Assembly: GCA_021789895.1 (NCBI GenBank)
Contig: JAJYIU010000009.1
Coordinates: 56,300-120,299, forward strand
Source: Acidobacteriota bacterium
GTDB lineage: Bacteria; Acidobacteriota; Terriglobia; Terriglobales; SCQP01
Reading direction: 5' to 3'
DNA length: 64,000 nt
Notes under the pieces: generated by a model
What the model saw: only the letters and a program-made list of their open reading frames with translations
Database searches by the model: none
What the model was told of the DNA's origin: nothing
Shown here: positions 40,801-49,294 of the stretch, piece after piece
Layout of the letters: each line of letters opens with the position of its first letter
Numbering within the stretch: the stretch's first letter is position 1
Position numbers and translations under genes: made by a program

Positions 40801-41321
40801 AGGCGGTAGCAGGCCTGCTGCGCCGGTTCCCCTTCCATCGGCTGCAGCACGCCTCCCAGGCGGGCTTGCCAGGGAAGGCTCTGCGCCAGCGCGGCGCAGA
40901 AAGCGTCAATTGTCTGAATGCGAAGCTGAGCGGGCATACGCTCCAAATCCCAATTTTTCCGCCGCACCTGTCCGGCGTACTCCGCGGTTGCCGGCTGCAG
41001 GCTGGCGGCGGCCCGCGGATCGAGCGCCTTGAACACGCGCTGGCGGATTTCGCCGGCCGCTTTACGGGTGAAGGTGATGGCCAGAACACGCTCCGGGCGG
41101 TCCACCTGGGCCAGCAGGCAGAGGTACCGCTGGATCAGCAATTCCGTCTTCCCCGCCCCGGCCGGCGACTCGACCACCCACGACTGCGCCGGGTTCAGCG
41201 CCGACCGGCGGGCTTCGGCATCGCTGAACCCGGGCGCCGGCCGCGCCGCCGCGCCTTCTGCCGACTGCGGCTGCGGGCCGGGAATCTGCCGCTCGGCAGC
41301 TGGAAAATCCGGCTCAGGCAT
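37848..41321 (-). CDS. AddA-like UvrD-family helicase/nuclease
   Basis: 1157 residues from the ATG at 41321, which overlaps the upstream stop. The superfamily 1A helicase motifs are visible: Walker A in SPAGAGKTELL, motif Ia in AITFTRKAAGEIRQRV, the Walker B region ILIDEFQDTS, motif III with VVGDPKQSIYGWRQAE, then TLHAAKGLEFEAVVLP (motif V) and LYVAATRA (motif VI). The C-terminus has a RecB-type nuclease with RWIVDYKTSRH. Together with the AddB-like partner it would resect double-strand ends for RecA. A longer frame to 41456 lacks family similarity. Confidence 0.92.
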   Translation of the reverse strand: MPEPDFPAAERQIPGPQPQSAEGAAARPAPGFSDAEARRSALNPAQSWVVESPAGAGKTELLIQRYLCLLAQVDRPERVLAITFTRKAAGEIRQRVFKALDPRAAASLQPATAEYAGQVRRKNWDLERMPAQLRIQTIDAFCAALAQSLPWQARLGGVLQPMEGEPAQQACYRLAARRLISRVRESGPLAGEVQKLLLHFDNQVDRLEQRLVAMLERRDQWQRWLGVPSTPDDLQAFRAGMEAAWREHIEAQLQRLAAALGPADAGLCFACMQIAAARLGRQIDAMPPAAAGALPVWNKFANLLLIKEGDWRKAWTINDGLQREDRQQKQLLTSLVAMLKVRKGTQSAVRNVQILPNVRVREEIWEVLQSLLRLLPYAAAELKLIWAEAGAVDFIEMAQAATHALGELDAPTDLEIALDDRIQHILIDEFQDTSIAQLLLLRRLTANWQAGDGRTLFVVGDPKQSIYGWRQAEVGLFVGIERLLPALKLQRLQLRANFRSDSGLVEWVNAAYPGVFERDCGPLPHEVAFSASEPVKHFRLGSRVLPLPAFYDRSASPRAVPGEVRLREAQAVVRQIQSLRELLAQDPEARDGAPATADQPARIAVLVRAREHARAIVAEMRRQKVLFQAVSLAPLGDSQVVQDLRALARALAYPADRTAWLAVLRAPWCGLTLEDLHRLAAEDPEAPVWELLRTRSLAGEARARVERVLPVLEQALGQRCAYGLRRAVEAAWLRLGGPACLPQDEQSQAQLPEQLQAFWNLLQEYEAGGELRDRTAWEEQLQNLMAPPAELKGPLVTVQIMTLHAAKGLEFEAVVLPALDRLPGRNAESEPPMAWVNLDPGVDGSVLLGMEPARGGESDPQHEYLKRLRQSRRREEDKRLLYVAATRAIRYLVISACVGMKNGTVCDPPASSLLHLLWPAVRPGWIALAAPPAPAPAAAAAPPRHPPLHRLRLGWVPPAPPSMLAAAAPPAAVALAPLSFDWVGETLRLVGVVVHAWLMRIQRDGLDRWSEERISRLLPRLRADLIAAGVADAELDAAIASARHALVTTLQDPRGRWLLGGHPEDRSEWELSGMLGGSLIQVRIDRSFVDAESGERWIVDYKTSRHAGGGLDRFFAEEIERHRGQLQRYAALVGKLDPRPIRLGLYYPLLGAWREVD

Positions 41322-43995
41322 CGCCCGCCTCCGCAGCGCCGCTGTCTTCCTCTTCGCCGCTCGAATGCAGCGCGCGCACCCGGCAAAGCGGATGCAAGTG
41401 GCAGTCGTCGCAAATCGCCTGGGTTTTCGGCCGGAGTTCGGCCACTCCGGCGGCAAACTCCAGCGCCAGCGCTTGCAGGTGGCCGTGCCAGGCGCGCACC
41501 TGCTCTTCCCACTGCACCGCGGGAACGAATTTGACGCCCTCCGGCAAGTTCGGGCCGGTGCCGCATCCGGACAGCCCTAAACGATCGCGGCGCAAACTGG
41601 CGAACGCCAGCGCCGAGGGCGCAGGCGGCGGCGCCAGAGTTAAATACAGCGGCAGTTGCGGCTCATCCGGCCGGGCATGGCTCCAATCTTTTACGTTGCC
41701 GTTATCGCCGGTTTTGTAATCTACGATCAACTGCCGGCCATCCTGGTGCTCATCCAGGCGGTCCACGCGCATCTTCACTTGAATGCCGCCGATCTCCGCT
41801 ACGAGCGGCTTTTCACGGAACAACACCCGAAACCACGGCCGCTGCGCCTCGACTTCGGTCAGCCAATCCCGGACCAGGCGGCCGAGACGGTCCAATTCCA
41901 GGCGATTGAGCGTCCGCGCCAGACGGTCGCCTTGGCTCTCCACTCCAGACTCGAGTTCGCGGCGGCATTCGGCGACGATGGCCCCGAGCGTTTCTCCTTC
42001 GATGGCCTGACGCAAGCCATCGCTGTTGCACAGCCGGCGCCATGCGATATCCAAAAACCAATGCGCCAGAATGCCTTGATCGCGCCGGCCCCAGCCCAAT
42101 TCCGGAACTTCATACTCTGCCGCGCCCAGGCGGATTTCCGCGAAGCCGCGAAACGGGCACCGGGCTTGAGCCTTGAACAGATTCACGCCGCCGCGAAAAG
42201 TCCCCGCGGCCGCTACGGCGGCATCGGTATAAGACTCGAGCGGATCGCGGCTCATCCAGTCCGGATCGAAAACCCATTCTGCCGCCGGCAAGGGCTCTTT
42301 TACCGGTTCCAAGCCTTGCAATAGCGGGCTCGGCGCCAGTTCAACGTCGGCTTCGCGGCGGGGATAGCTGAAAACCACATCCGGGGCGGAGGCCTGCAGG
42401 CGTTGCATCAACGCCGAGGCAAAATCGCAGGCCTGCTGGGGAGTGGCATTGGGCATATGCAGGCTGCGCTGCAGCCGCGGCGGCAGGAACGGCAGCGGGC
42501 GCGCCGGCGGCGGCCATATCCGATCGCTGAGGCCGATCACGCGCAGGGCGTCAAAGCGCAAGCCGGCCATCTGGTACATGCCCAGCACTTCGAGCCGCGC
42601 ATCCGGTTGCTCCGGCTGATGGATGCGCTCGTCCGCCATGCGCTCCAGACGGCGCAAGGCATTCTCCGCCGCAACCGAACCCAGGACGCGATCCAGCCGG
42701 CCGAAATCGTCCAGCAACTCGCGCCAGGCCTGGGCCGCCTGGTGCGTATCGCTGTCGAGGCGTTCGCCCGGCCAGCCCAGGGCGTTCAGGATGGCGCTGA
42801 ACTTCACCCGCCATGCGCTTGGGGCGGCCCGGTTCGGCAGCGAAACCGCTGCAGCCTGCTCCAACCCATGGCGCAAGCGCGGGCAGCGCCAGGGCTGATT
42901 TTTTGTCTCCGCCAGCCGCAGCAGCCGAATCCAGGCCTCCCCGCCGAACTCCACCCAGCGCCGCTGCCGCAGTTCGGATTCCAGCCGCTGGCGCGCATGG
43001 AATTCCTCCGCCGCGTCCGTGCAGTAGATAGACCGCAGCAGTCGGCCGGCATCGGCCAGGGTGCAGGGTTCGAGCCGTAGACGCAAAAAAGCGAGCGCAT
43101 CCAGCACCAGCGCCCGATGGCTCAACGGCCGGCCCAGCGACATGGCAAAGGGCGCGGCGCGGGTTTCACGCGGATGGGCGAGCTGTTCCGGCGCCAACGC
43201 TTCCAGCAGCTCGCGCTCCAAAACCGGACTCAACGGCGCCAGGTCGGGAGCAAGGATTGCAATGCGCGCCTCCCGATCGCTTTCCAGCCGCCGCCGCGCC
43301 CAGGCCGCCGCCGCGCGCGCTTCGGCTGCGGCATCCTCCGCAGCGGTGCGTTCGTGGCGCCGCGGCGCCGCCGGCCAGAATTGCATCCGCATGCGCCGGA
43401 GATCGCGAATCCGCTCTTGCGCCGGAGTTAAGTGCAGGAAGCCATACCCAATCGTGACGGTAGCCTCGGGCGCGGGCGGCGGCCAATCCAAGCGGGCCAG
43501 GCGGGTGGAGGCGTCCAGCCAACGGTTGGCTTTCAGTTGCCGGGCATATAGATCGGCCCAGGCAAGAAACGCTTGCGCGTCTTCACTCTGAAACTGCGGC
43601 CGCCAGGCGCGCCAGCGTTCGCCGCCATGCCCGGCGCCATATTCATGCAAGCGTTGCCAGGCCATCCGGGCGGCGCGAGCGGCCGCGGATACGTCAATCA
43701 ACTCCCCGCGATCGCTGGAAATGATGCTCTCCCAAAGGCATTCGGCTTCCAGATCGCCAATGAGTATGAATTCATCCTGCCGGTCCAGCGCCGATTCGGT
43801 CCAGAGCTGGTCCAGCCAGACATCCCAGGGCAGGATGCGCGGCGTTTCCCAGCAGGCATGTCCGCGGGCCAGTTGCCGCCGCGCCCAGGCGCGTTGCAGT
43901 TGGCGCGCGGCATGGGCGTTGGCCGTGACCACCGCCGCGCCGGCGTCGAGCTCGGCCCAAAGCGGCTCGTAGGCGTTCGTTGTGAACCCTTCCAT
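41314..43995 (-). CDS. AddB-like nuclease subunit (probable DNA repair protein family)
   Basis: 893 residues. The N-terminal half is a helicase-like domain without a Walker A motif. The C-terminal half is a PD-(D/E)XK nuclease with QLIVDYKTGD and an iron-sulfur arrangement like AddB and Cas4: one Cys in ARCPFRGFAE and three in CDDCHLHPLC. It resembles the probable DNA repair protein family that accompanies AddA-like helicases. The ATG at 43995 is used; a TTG nine bases upstream is the alternative. First gene of the operon, eight-base overlap with the next. Confidence 0.88.
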   Translation of the reverse strand: MEGFTTNAYEPLWAELDAGAAVVTANAHAARQLQRAWARRQLARGHACWETPRILPWDVWLDQLWTESALDRQDEFILIGDLEAECLWESIISSDRGELIDVSAAARAARMAWQRLHEYGAGHGGERWRAWRPQFQSEDAQAFLAWADLYARQLKANRWLDASTRLARLDWPPPAPEATVTIGYGFLHLTPAQERIRDLRRMRMQFWPAAPRRHERTAAEDAAAEARAAAAWARRRLESDREARIAILAPDLAPLSPVLERELLEALAPEQLAHPRETRAAPFAMSLGRPLSHRALVLDALAFLRLRLEPCTLADAGRLLRSIYCTDAAEEFHARQRLESELRQRRWVEFGGEAWIRLLRLAETKNQPWRCPRLRHGLEQAAAVSLPNRAAPSAWRVKFSAILNALGWPGERLDSDTHQAAQAWRELLDDFGRLDRVLGSVAAENALRRLERMADERIHQPEQPDARLEVLGMYQMAGLRFDALRVIGLSDRIWPPPARPLPFLPPRLQRSLHMPNATPQQACDFASALMQRLQASAPDVVFSYPRREADVELAPSPLLQGLEPVKEPLPAAEWVFDPDWMSRDPLESYTDAAVAAAGTFRGGVNLFKAQARCPFRGFAEIRLGAAEYEVPELGWGRRDQGILAHWFLDIAWRRLCNSDGLRQAIEGETLGAIVAECRRELESGVESQGDRLARTLNRLELDRLGRLVRDWLTEVEAQRPWFRVLFREKPLVAEIGGIQVKMRVDRLDEHQDGRQLIVDYKTGDNGNVKDWSHARPDEPQLPLYLTLAPPPAPSALAFASLRRDRLGLSGCGTGPNLPEGVKFVPAVQWEEQVRAWHGHLQALALEFAAGVAELRPKTQAICDDCHLHPLCRVRALHSSGEEEDSGAAEAGDA

Positions 43996-44159
43996 GCGGA
44001 GCAATCAAGCTGGCGAGCGTTGTTCCTGCGGATCCAGCTACTCAGCATGCTACTCCTAAGCGCACGCGTATGGGTGGTGCCGGAAAAGCGCCTCACGACC
44101 ATGCGGAAACGGCAATCGCCACCCGCGGATCTACGGCTGATTTTGCCAACCGGCGGAAG

Positions 44160-47100
44160 TTAATTCACGATGCGTATGGTATTGGCGGTGCGATCGGTGA
44201 AGATCAGAAAGCTCGCGTCCGGGGCGGCGGCAATGCCGAAGACCTGGTTGTAGCGCACCGGTCCGATCAGATCGCCGGGGATCTCGACATAATTCCCATC
44301 GGCCATATGCAGCACGGCGCGCGCCCCATCGAGAGAAGAAACCTGCCCGGTGGCGAGGTTCAGGCAGCGCACCAGGCCGACGCCGGCTTCGCCCCAGAAC
44401 AGGGTATGTCCGTCAGTCGCCAGCAGCGCCGGGGTGCAGAGCCGGGCGGCGCCGCCCACGCCATCCACCGCGCCGCAGACGCCTGGCGCGCCGGCGATCG
44501 TCGTCACGGCAGCGCCGGCCAGGTTCAGGGCGCGGATGGTGTGGTTGCCGTAGTCGGAGATGTAGAGCGTCGCCTGGTCAGTGCTCAAAGCCACCCCGAG
44601 CGGTTCGTTGAAAGATGCGGCGGCGCCGGCGCCATCGTTTGCGCCGCGCGTGCCGCCGGCCAGCGTCGTGACCGTGCCGGCGGTGAGATCGATCAGGCGA
44701 ATGGCGTTGTTGCCGGTGTCGGCGACATAGAGTTTGGCGCCGTCGGTGCTGACCGCAATGCCATAGGGCTGCCAAAAACGGGCGGCCGAGAGCGAGCCGT
44801 CGGCGCTGCCGGCCGCGGTCGAGCCGGCGACGGTGGAAACGGTATCCGTACTCAAGTCGAGTTTCCGAATCAGGTTGTTGCCGGTATCGGCGATATAGAG
44901 CAGGCCATGGGCGGCATCGAGCGCCAGCCCGCGCGGATCGCGGAAGCGGGCCGAGCTTCCGGGCCCATCCACATACCCATAGCCGGGGCCCGCCAAGGTT
45001 GAAATCTCGGTGGTGCCGACGTCAATGGCGCGAATGGCGCCGTTGTTTCCATCGGTGACATAGGCGGTTTTGCCGTCGGTGGCGATGCCGGCGGGGGCAT
45101 CGAATTTGGCGATGGAAGCCGACAGGTAGCCGGTGCCGGTGCCGGCGCCATCCACGTAACCGCGATGCGAGGGCTGCCCGGCAAAGGTGGAGACGGCGAC
45201 GTTGGCCGAAAGCGTGCTGGTGGCGGTCAGCGGGTTGGCAAAATCAATGCGGCGCAGCAGGCCGTTGGCAGAGTCGGCGACAAAAATCGAACTGGTATTG
45301 GAGCCCACCAGATCGGGGATGACGGTCAGATCGCGCGGAGCAAAAAACGCGGCTTGCGAACCGCTGCCATTGCTTTCTCCGGCAAGATTGCCGCCGGCCA
45401 GGGTAAAGACCACCGGCGCGCCGGTCAGGGTCAGCGCGCGGATGCGATTGTTGTCGGCAATGTAGAGCAGCACGCCGCTATGCGGATCCACGGCGAGGTT
45501 GTGCAGGTAGCTGAACTGGGCACTGAGCGCGGGGCCGTCGGCGCTGCCGGCCGCGCCCGAGCCGGCAATGGTCGAAACCGCGCCGGTGGCCACCACCAGC
45601 TTGCGAATCTGATTGGAACAACGGTCGCTGATGTAAAGCGCGGCGCCGCTGGGATCCATGCTGAGGCCCCAGGGCTGGCAAAAGGCGGCGGTGCCGCCGG
45701 TGCCGTCCAGGCTCTGGGCCACGCCCGGCTGGCCGGCCAGGGTGGTGACCGTCTCGGTGGCGATATTGATGGCCCGGATGACATCATTGCCGGTATCGGC
45801 AACATACAGCGTGGTGCGGTCCGGCGAGAGCGCGATTCCGTGCGGGCGATCGAACAAGGCAGCCGCGCCGGCGCCATCGGCATAGCCGGAGGTCGAGCCC
45901 CCCGCGAGCACGGTCATAGCGGTCGCGCCGGCGACATAGCGGCGGATTTTATTGCCAAGCGCATCGCCGATATAAAACGTATGCGTCGAGTTATCGAGCG
46001 CCAGTCCTTCGCCATCCTGGAAGGGGAAGGTATAGGGCGAGCCGATCAGCGTCTTGACCGTCGCGGTCGCCAAGTCGGTGGAGCGCAGGGCATAGCCCTG
46101 GCCATCGAGAAAATAGATCGTGCCGCTGCCGTCGCTGGCAATGGCATTGGCCGCGAGCTCGTCGGCCACGCCGGCGCCGTCTTCAAAGCCCACCCCGCCG
46201 GGCCCGCCGGCGACGGTTCGCACCAGGCCGCGCCAGCCGGTAATGGTCAGCAGCACCGTGGCGGTCGCCACCTGGCTGGCGCCATTGACATTGGCGCTGG
46301 CGGTGATGGTAATCGGCGCGGCCGAGACCGCCAGGCTGATGCTGGCGGTGGCGATCGTGACCTGGGCGACGCCGCTGGCAGTAAATTGCGTCTGGCTGAA
46401 GCTGACCGACACATTGGGCAGCGCGGTGCTGGCGGTCAGGGTGATGGTCGAAGGAAATCCGTCGGAAACGCTGAGCGTGAGCGGCAGGGTGGCGCTGGTG
46501 GCTTTGGCCAGCGTCAGGGTGGTTGAGACCGGCGCCAGCGTGAAGGCGCCAGGCGGCAGGGTCAACAGCACCGCGGCGCTGGCGCTGGCGGTGGGGTCGG
46601 CCTGGCTGGTGGCGGTCACGGTCACGGTGGCCGGCGAGGGGAGCGCGGCGGGCGCGGTATATACGCCGGCGGCAGTAATGATGCCGGCGCCGGCGTTGCC
46701 GCCGGCTATGCCATTCACGCTCCAGGTAACCGCGGTATTGGAAGTATTCGTTACCGTCGCGGTAAACCCCAAGCTGGCGCCCAGGTTCAACGTCGCCTGC
46801 GTGGGGCTGATGCTGATCTCGACCCCATTCGACAAAATCACCTGCGCGGTGGCCGTCTGGTTGGGGTCCTGTACGCTGGTGGCGGTGATGGTGATTTGCC
46901 CCAGGCCGGGATACACCGCCGGCGCGGTGTAGAGCCCGGCGGAACTGATAGTGCCGGCCGTGGCGCTGCCCCCGGCCACGCCGTTCACGCTCCAGGTCAC
47001 GCCGGTATTGGTGGCATTGCCGACGGTGGCGGTGAACTGCTGGGTATGCCGGATGGCCAGATTCGCGGTAGCCGGACTCAAGCTGATGCTGACGGGAGGA

Positions 47101-47480
47101 GTGATCGTGACTTGCGCGGTGGCGCGGCTGTTGGAATTATCCACGCTCACTGCCGTCACCTGCACCAGCGCCGGCACCGGCTGCACCGCCGGGGCGGTGT
47201 AAACGCCGGCGGGGCTGATCAGGCCGAAGGCGGCATTGCCGCCTAAAATGCCATTCACCTTCCAGACGACCGCCGCGCTGGGGCTGTTCTCGACCGAGGC
47301 GACAAACTTCTGCTGCCCCAAATCCGCCTGCAGCGAGATCACCGCCGGGGCAATGCTGACCACGGGATCGACGGGCGTGCGCGAACCGCATCCGGCCAGG
47401 CCGGCGAAGCCGAACCCGAGCACCAGCGCGGCGGCCAGTTGCGCGCGGCGGAGGGGAGAAAGGCAGGAGGGTAAATGCAT
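44160..47480 (-). CDS. Lipoprotein with Ig-like repeats and an NHL-type propeller
   Basis: 1106 residues. The lipobox is AGLAGC in the N-terminus. Residues about 38-410 hold repeated Ig-like domains, three of which share VTWSVNGxAGG..G.I...G.YTAPA. Residues about 425-1106 hold NHL/YVTN-type strands, each with the pattern LYVADTGNNxIR and V-T-TLAGG. The protein is therefore anchored to a membrane with a long stalk and a large binding propeller, perhaps for peptidoglycan, polysaccharide or protein partners. No enzyme motif. Similar fused proteins are common in Acidobacteriota (recollection). Confidence 0.88.
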   Translation of the reverse strand: MHLPSCLSPLRRAQLAAALVLGFGFAGLAGCGSRTPVDPVVSIAPAVISLQADLGQQKFVASVENSPSAAVVWKVNGILGGNAAFGLISPAGVYTAPAVQPVPALVQVTAVSVDNSNSRATAQVTITPPVSISLSPATANLAIRHTQQFTATVGNATNTGVTWSVNGVAGGSATAGTISSAGLYTAPAVYPGLGQITITATSVQDPNQTATAQVILSNGVEISISPTQATLNLGASLGFTATVTNTSNTAVTWSVNGIAGGNAGAGIITAAGVYTAPAALPSPATVTVTATSQADPTASASAAVLLTLPPGAFTLAPVSTTLTLAKATSATLPLTLSVSDGFPSTITLTASTALPNVSVSFSQTQFTASGVAQVTIATASISLAVSAAPITITASANVNGASQVATATVLLTITGWRGLVRTVAGGPGGVGFEDGAGVADELAANAIASDGSGTIYFLDGQGYALRSTDLATATVKTLIGSPYTFPFQDGEGLALDNSTHTFYIGDALGNKIRRYVAGATAMTVLAGGSTSGYADGAGAAALFDRPHGIALSPDRTTLYVADTGNDVIRAINIATETVTTLAGQPGVAQSLDGTGGTAAFCQPWGLSMDPSGAALYISDRCSNQIRKLVVATGAVSTIAGSGAAGSADGPALSAQFSYLHNLAVDPHSGVLLYIADNNRIRALTLTGAPVVFTLAGGNLAGESNGSGSQAAFFAPRDLTVIPDLVGSNTSSIFVADSANGLLRRIDFANPLTATSTLSANVAVSTFAGQPSHRGYVDGAGTGTGYLSASIAKFDAPAGIATDGKTAYVTDGNNGAIRAIDVGTTEISTLAGPGYGYVDGPGSSARFRDPRGLALDAAHGLLYIADTGNNLIRKLDLSTDTVSTVAGSTAAGSADGSLSAARFWQPYGIAVSTDGAKLYVADTGNNAIRLIDLTAGTVTTLAGGTRGANDGAGAAASFNEPLGVALSTDQATLYISDYGNHTIRALNLAGAAVTTIAGAPGVCGAVDGVGGAARLCTPALLATDGHTLFWGEAGVGLVRCLNLATGQVSSLDGARAVLHMADGNYVEIPGDLIGPVRYNQVFGIAAAPDASFLIFTDRTANTIRIVN

Positions 47481-47495
47481 AGGCGGCGGATGTGC

Positions 47496-47987
47496 TTAAT
47501 GCAGCAGCGACTGTTCGCGATTCCAGCGATGGATCGCCTCGGCGGTGCGGCGGATCGCCCAGGCATGGGCGATCATCGGCACCAGTTGCCAACTTAAGCC
47601 CCAACGGGCATGCCCGCTGCGCGCCAAACCCCAGGCGGGGCTGACAAACGCCGCGGCTTCGATCGGCGCTTCAATCAGCAGCGCCCGCTTCCAGGAAAAG
47701 TAATGACAGTGATTGACCGCAATCGGGTTGCGGATCAAAGGATCGGCTTCGCACAGCCCCAGATGGCGGGCATGCGCTTCCAGCGCGAAGTTTTCCCCCG
47801 CCAACACCACCTCCGCCGCCAGCATCGCCAGAAACGGGCGGTGCCAGCGGTGGGTGTATTCGACGTGCTCGGCGCATCCCAGGCAGGGCTGATAGCGTTG
47901 CGCGGCGAGACGAAGCGGCAGCAGCAGCAGCAGCAGGCCCAAAAGCCCGCGCCGCCAGTTTCGGAAGCTTGAGTTAGTGAGTCGCAT
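47496..47987 (-). CDS. Hypothetical membrane protein
   Basis: 163 residues from the ATG at 47987. An N-terminal hydrophobic segment (GLLGLLLLLLPLRLAAQ) looks like a signal peptide; further moderately hydrophobic helices lie at about 50-65 and 110-150. CLGCAEH and several His-rich stretches (HVEYTHRWHR, NHCHYF) stand out. I do not recognise the family. It ends 15 bp before the start of the Ig/NHL lipoprotein and may be cotranscribed with it. Confidence 0.6.
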   Translation of the reverse strand: MRLTNSSFRNWRRGLLGLLLLLLPLRLAAQRYQPCLGCAEHVEYTHRWHRPFLAMLAAEVVLAGENFALEAHARHLGLCEADPLIRNPIAVNHCHYFSWKRALLIEAPIEAAAFVSPAWGLARSGHARWGLSWQLVPMIAHAWAIRRTAEAIHRWNREQSLLH

Positions 47988-48231
47988 GAGAGTCGCTGCT
48001 GAACAGACGCTAAAAGCAGAGCTGCTGGTTGGCGGCAAAAAGTTTCGGGAGCAGAGTTGCTCTTTGGGCGTTCCCCTTTGGTCCTACTACTTTGGACGCA
48101 GTCCTAAGGCGGAATCTGCGCCGGGTTATCAAACGCGTATTTCCCGGCTGAACCCAACCAGCCCCGAGATAGCCGCATCGTTGGATATGTCGGCTGGAGA
48201 GCGAGGCGCGCCTCCGGCCGCGGGGGAAGCT

Positions 48232-49290
48232 ATGAAATCGAGTCATACCGCGGCGGGCCTGACTGGCCTGGCCGCTGTCCCGGCCGCGATCGAGCCCACC
48301 CCGAAAGACGAGATTGCCTGTTTATTGCAGTTCTCTCCGCCGGCGCGAAGGCGAAAGTGCATCAGTTTGGGATGCAGTCTGCTGTTACAGAGTCTGCTGT
48401 TGGGGGGCTTGAGTTGGTTCAGCCGACGAGCGCCGGCGGGCCCAGGGCCGCGGCCGGCTCTGCTCGCGCATGTCAAACCGCTTTGGCTCAGCCTGGCGCC
48501 GGTGCGCTATACTCCGGCGCGGCCCTCCCGGAGCCTGCGCGTGGCCATGCGCGTGCCGCGCCGGTTTCGCGCGCTGATTCCGCTGCCGCCGCCGCGGCTG
48601 CGGCGAGCGCCGCGCAAGCCGCTACTGCCGGCGGCGCCGGGCCCGCTGCAGTTGGCGCAACCTTTGCGCCGGCTGGCCTGGGAGCGGCATATCGCCACCC
48701 CGCGTTCACCGCTGCAGTTAGGCAGTTTTGGGTCTCCGGCGGGGCTGGTGGCGGTGCGGACGCCGCCGGTGCCGCCGAATGTAGCGGCGCTGGGAGCCTT
48801 TACTTCTCCCGGCCTGGCCGGCGGCGCCTCTGCCGCGCCGGCGGGCGCAGGCGCGGGCCGCGGCCCGAGTGCCTTTACGACGCTGGCGGCGGCCACTTCT
48901 CACGGCGGCAATCCCAGCGGAAAAGCCCTGGTCCGCACCCGCTTTGTTGCGCTGACCGCCCAGCCCGCGGCGATGCCGCCGGACGCCACCGCCCTGGCCC
49001 CCGCCGCCGCGGCGCCAGCGATCAGCCCGCCGCGCATCCTTTACAAGCCGCGCCCGCTGTACCCGGCGCTGGCGCGCCGGCAGCGGCTGCAAGGCGTGGT
49101 GGTGCTGGAAGCATTGCTCAGCGCGACCGGGGCGGTGGAGGTGCTGCGGGTGGTACACGGGCTGGGCGGCGGCCTCAACCGCAGCGCCCGCACCGCCGCC
49201 CAAGGCATACGCTTCATCCCGGCCAAGATCAACTCGCGCCCCGTGGATTGGAAAGTTTTTCTGTACATCAGCTTTCAACTCTTGGACTAA
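48232..49290 (+). CDS. TonB-type energy-transducing protein
   Basis: 352 residues from the ATG at 48232 (GGGGGAAG upstream). The cytoplasmic N-terminus of about 40 residues is followed by one transmembrane helix (SLGCSLLLQSLLLGGLSWF), a long Pro/Ala/Arg-rich periplasmic span of about 200 residues, and a TonB C-terminal domain: KPRPLYPALARRQRLQG, SATGAVEVLRVVHG, then a final strand FLYISFQLL. The sequence lacks nearby exbB/exbD. The family couples the proton-motive force to outer-membrane receptors. It heads a three-gene unit with an M48-like pseudo-peptidase. Confidence 0.82.
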   Translation: MKSSHTAAGLTGLAAVPAAIEPTPKDEIACLLQFSPPARRRKCISLGCSLLLQSLLLGGLSWFSRRAPAGPGPRPALLAHVKPLWLSLAPVRYTPARPSRSLRVAMRVPRRFRALIPLPPPRLRRAPRKPLLPAAPGPLQLAQPLRRLAWERHIATPRSPLQLGSFGSPAGLVAVRTPPVPPNVAALGAFTSPGLAGGASAAPAGAGAGRGPSAFTTLAAATSHGGNPSGKALVRTRFVALTAQPAAMPPDATALAPAAAAPAISPPRILYKPRPLYPALARRQRLQGVVVLEALLSATGAVEVLRVVHGLGGGLNRSARTAAQGIRFIPAKINSRPVDWKVFLYISFQLLD

Positions 49291-49294
49291 AGCC

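Noticed and set aside
40113..41534. 473-codon plus-strand open frame
   Set aside because: Antisense to the AddA-like and AddB-like genes; no recognisable motif.
43050..43600. Plus-strand frames of 104-176 codons
   Set aside because: Ser/Arg/Ala-rich shadows of the AddB-like gene.
45165..46526. 453-codon plus-strand open frame
   Set aside because: Antisense to the Ig/NHL lipoprotein; its Gly/Arg/Ala repeats mirror the propeller repeats.
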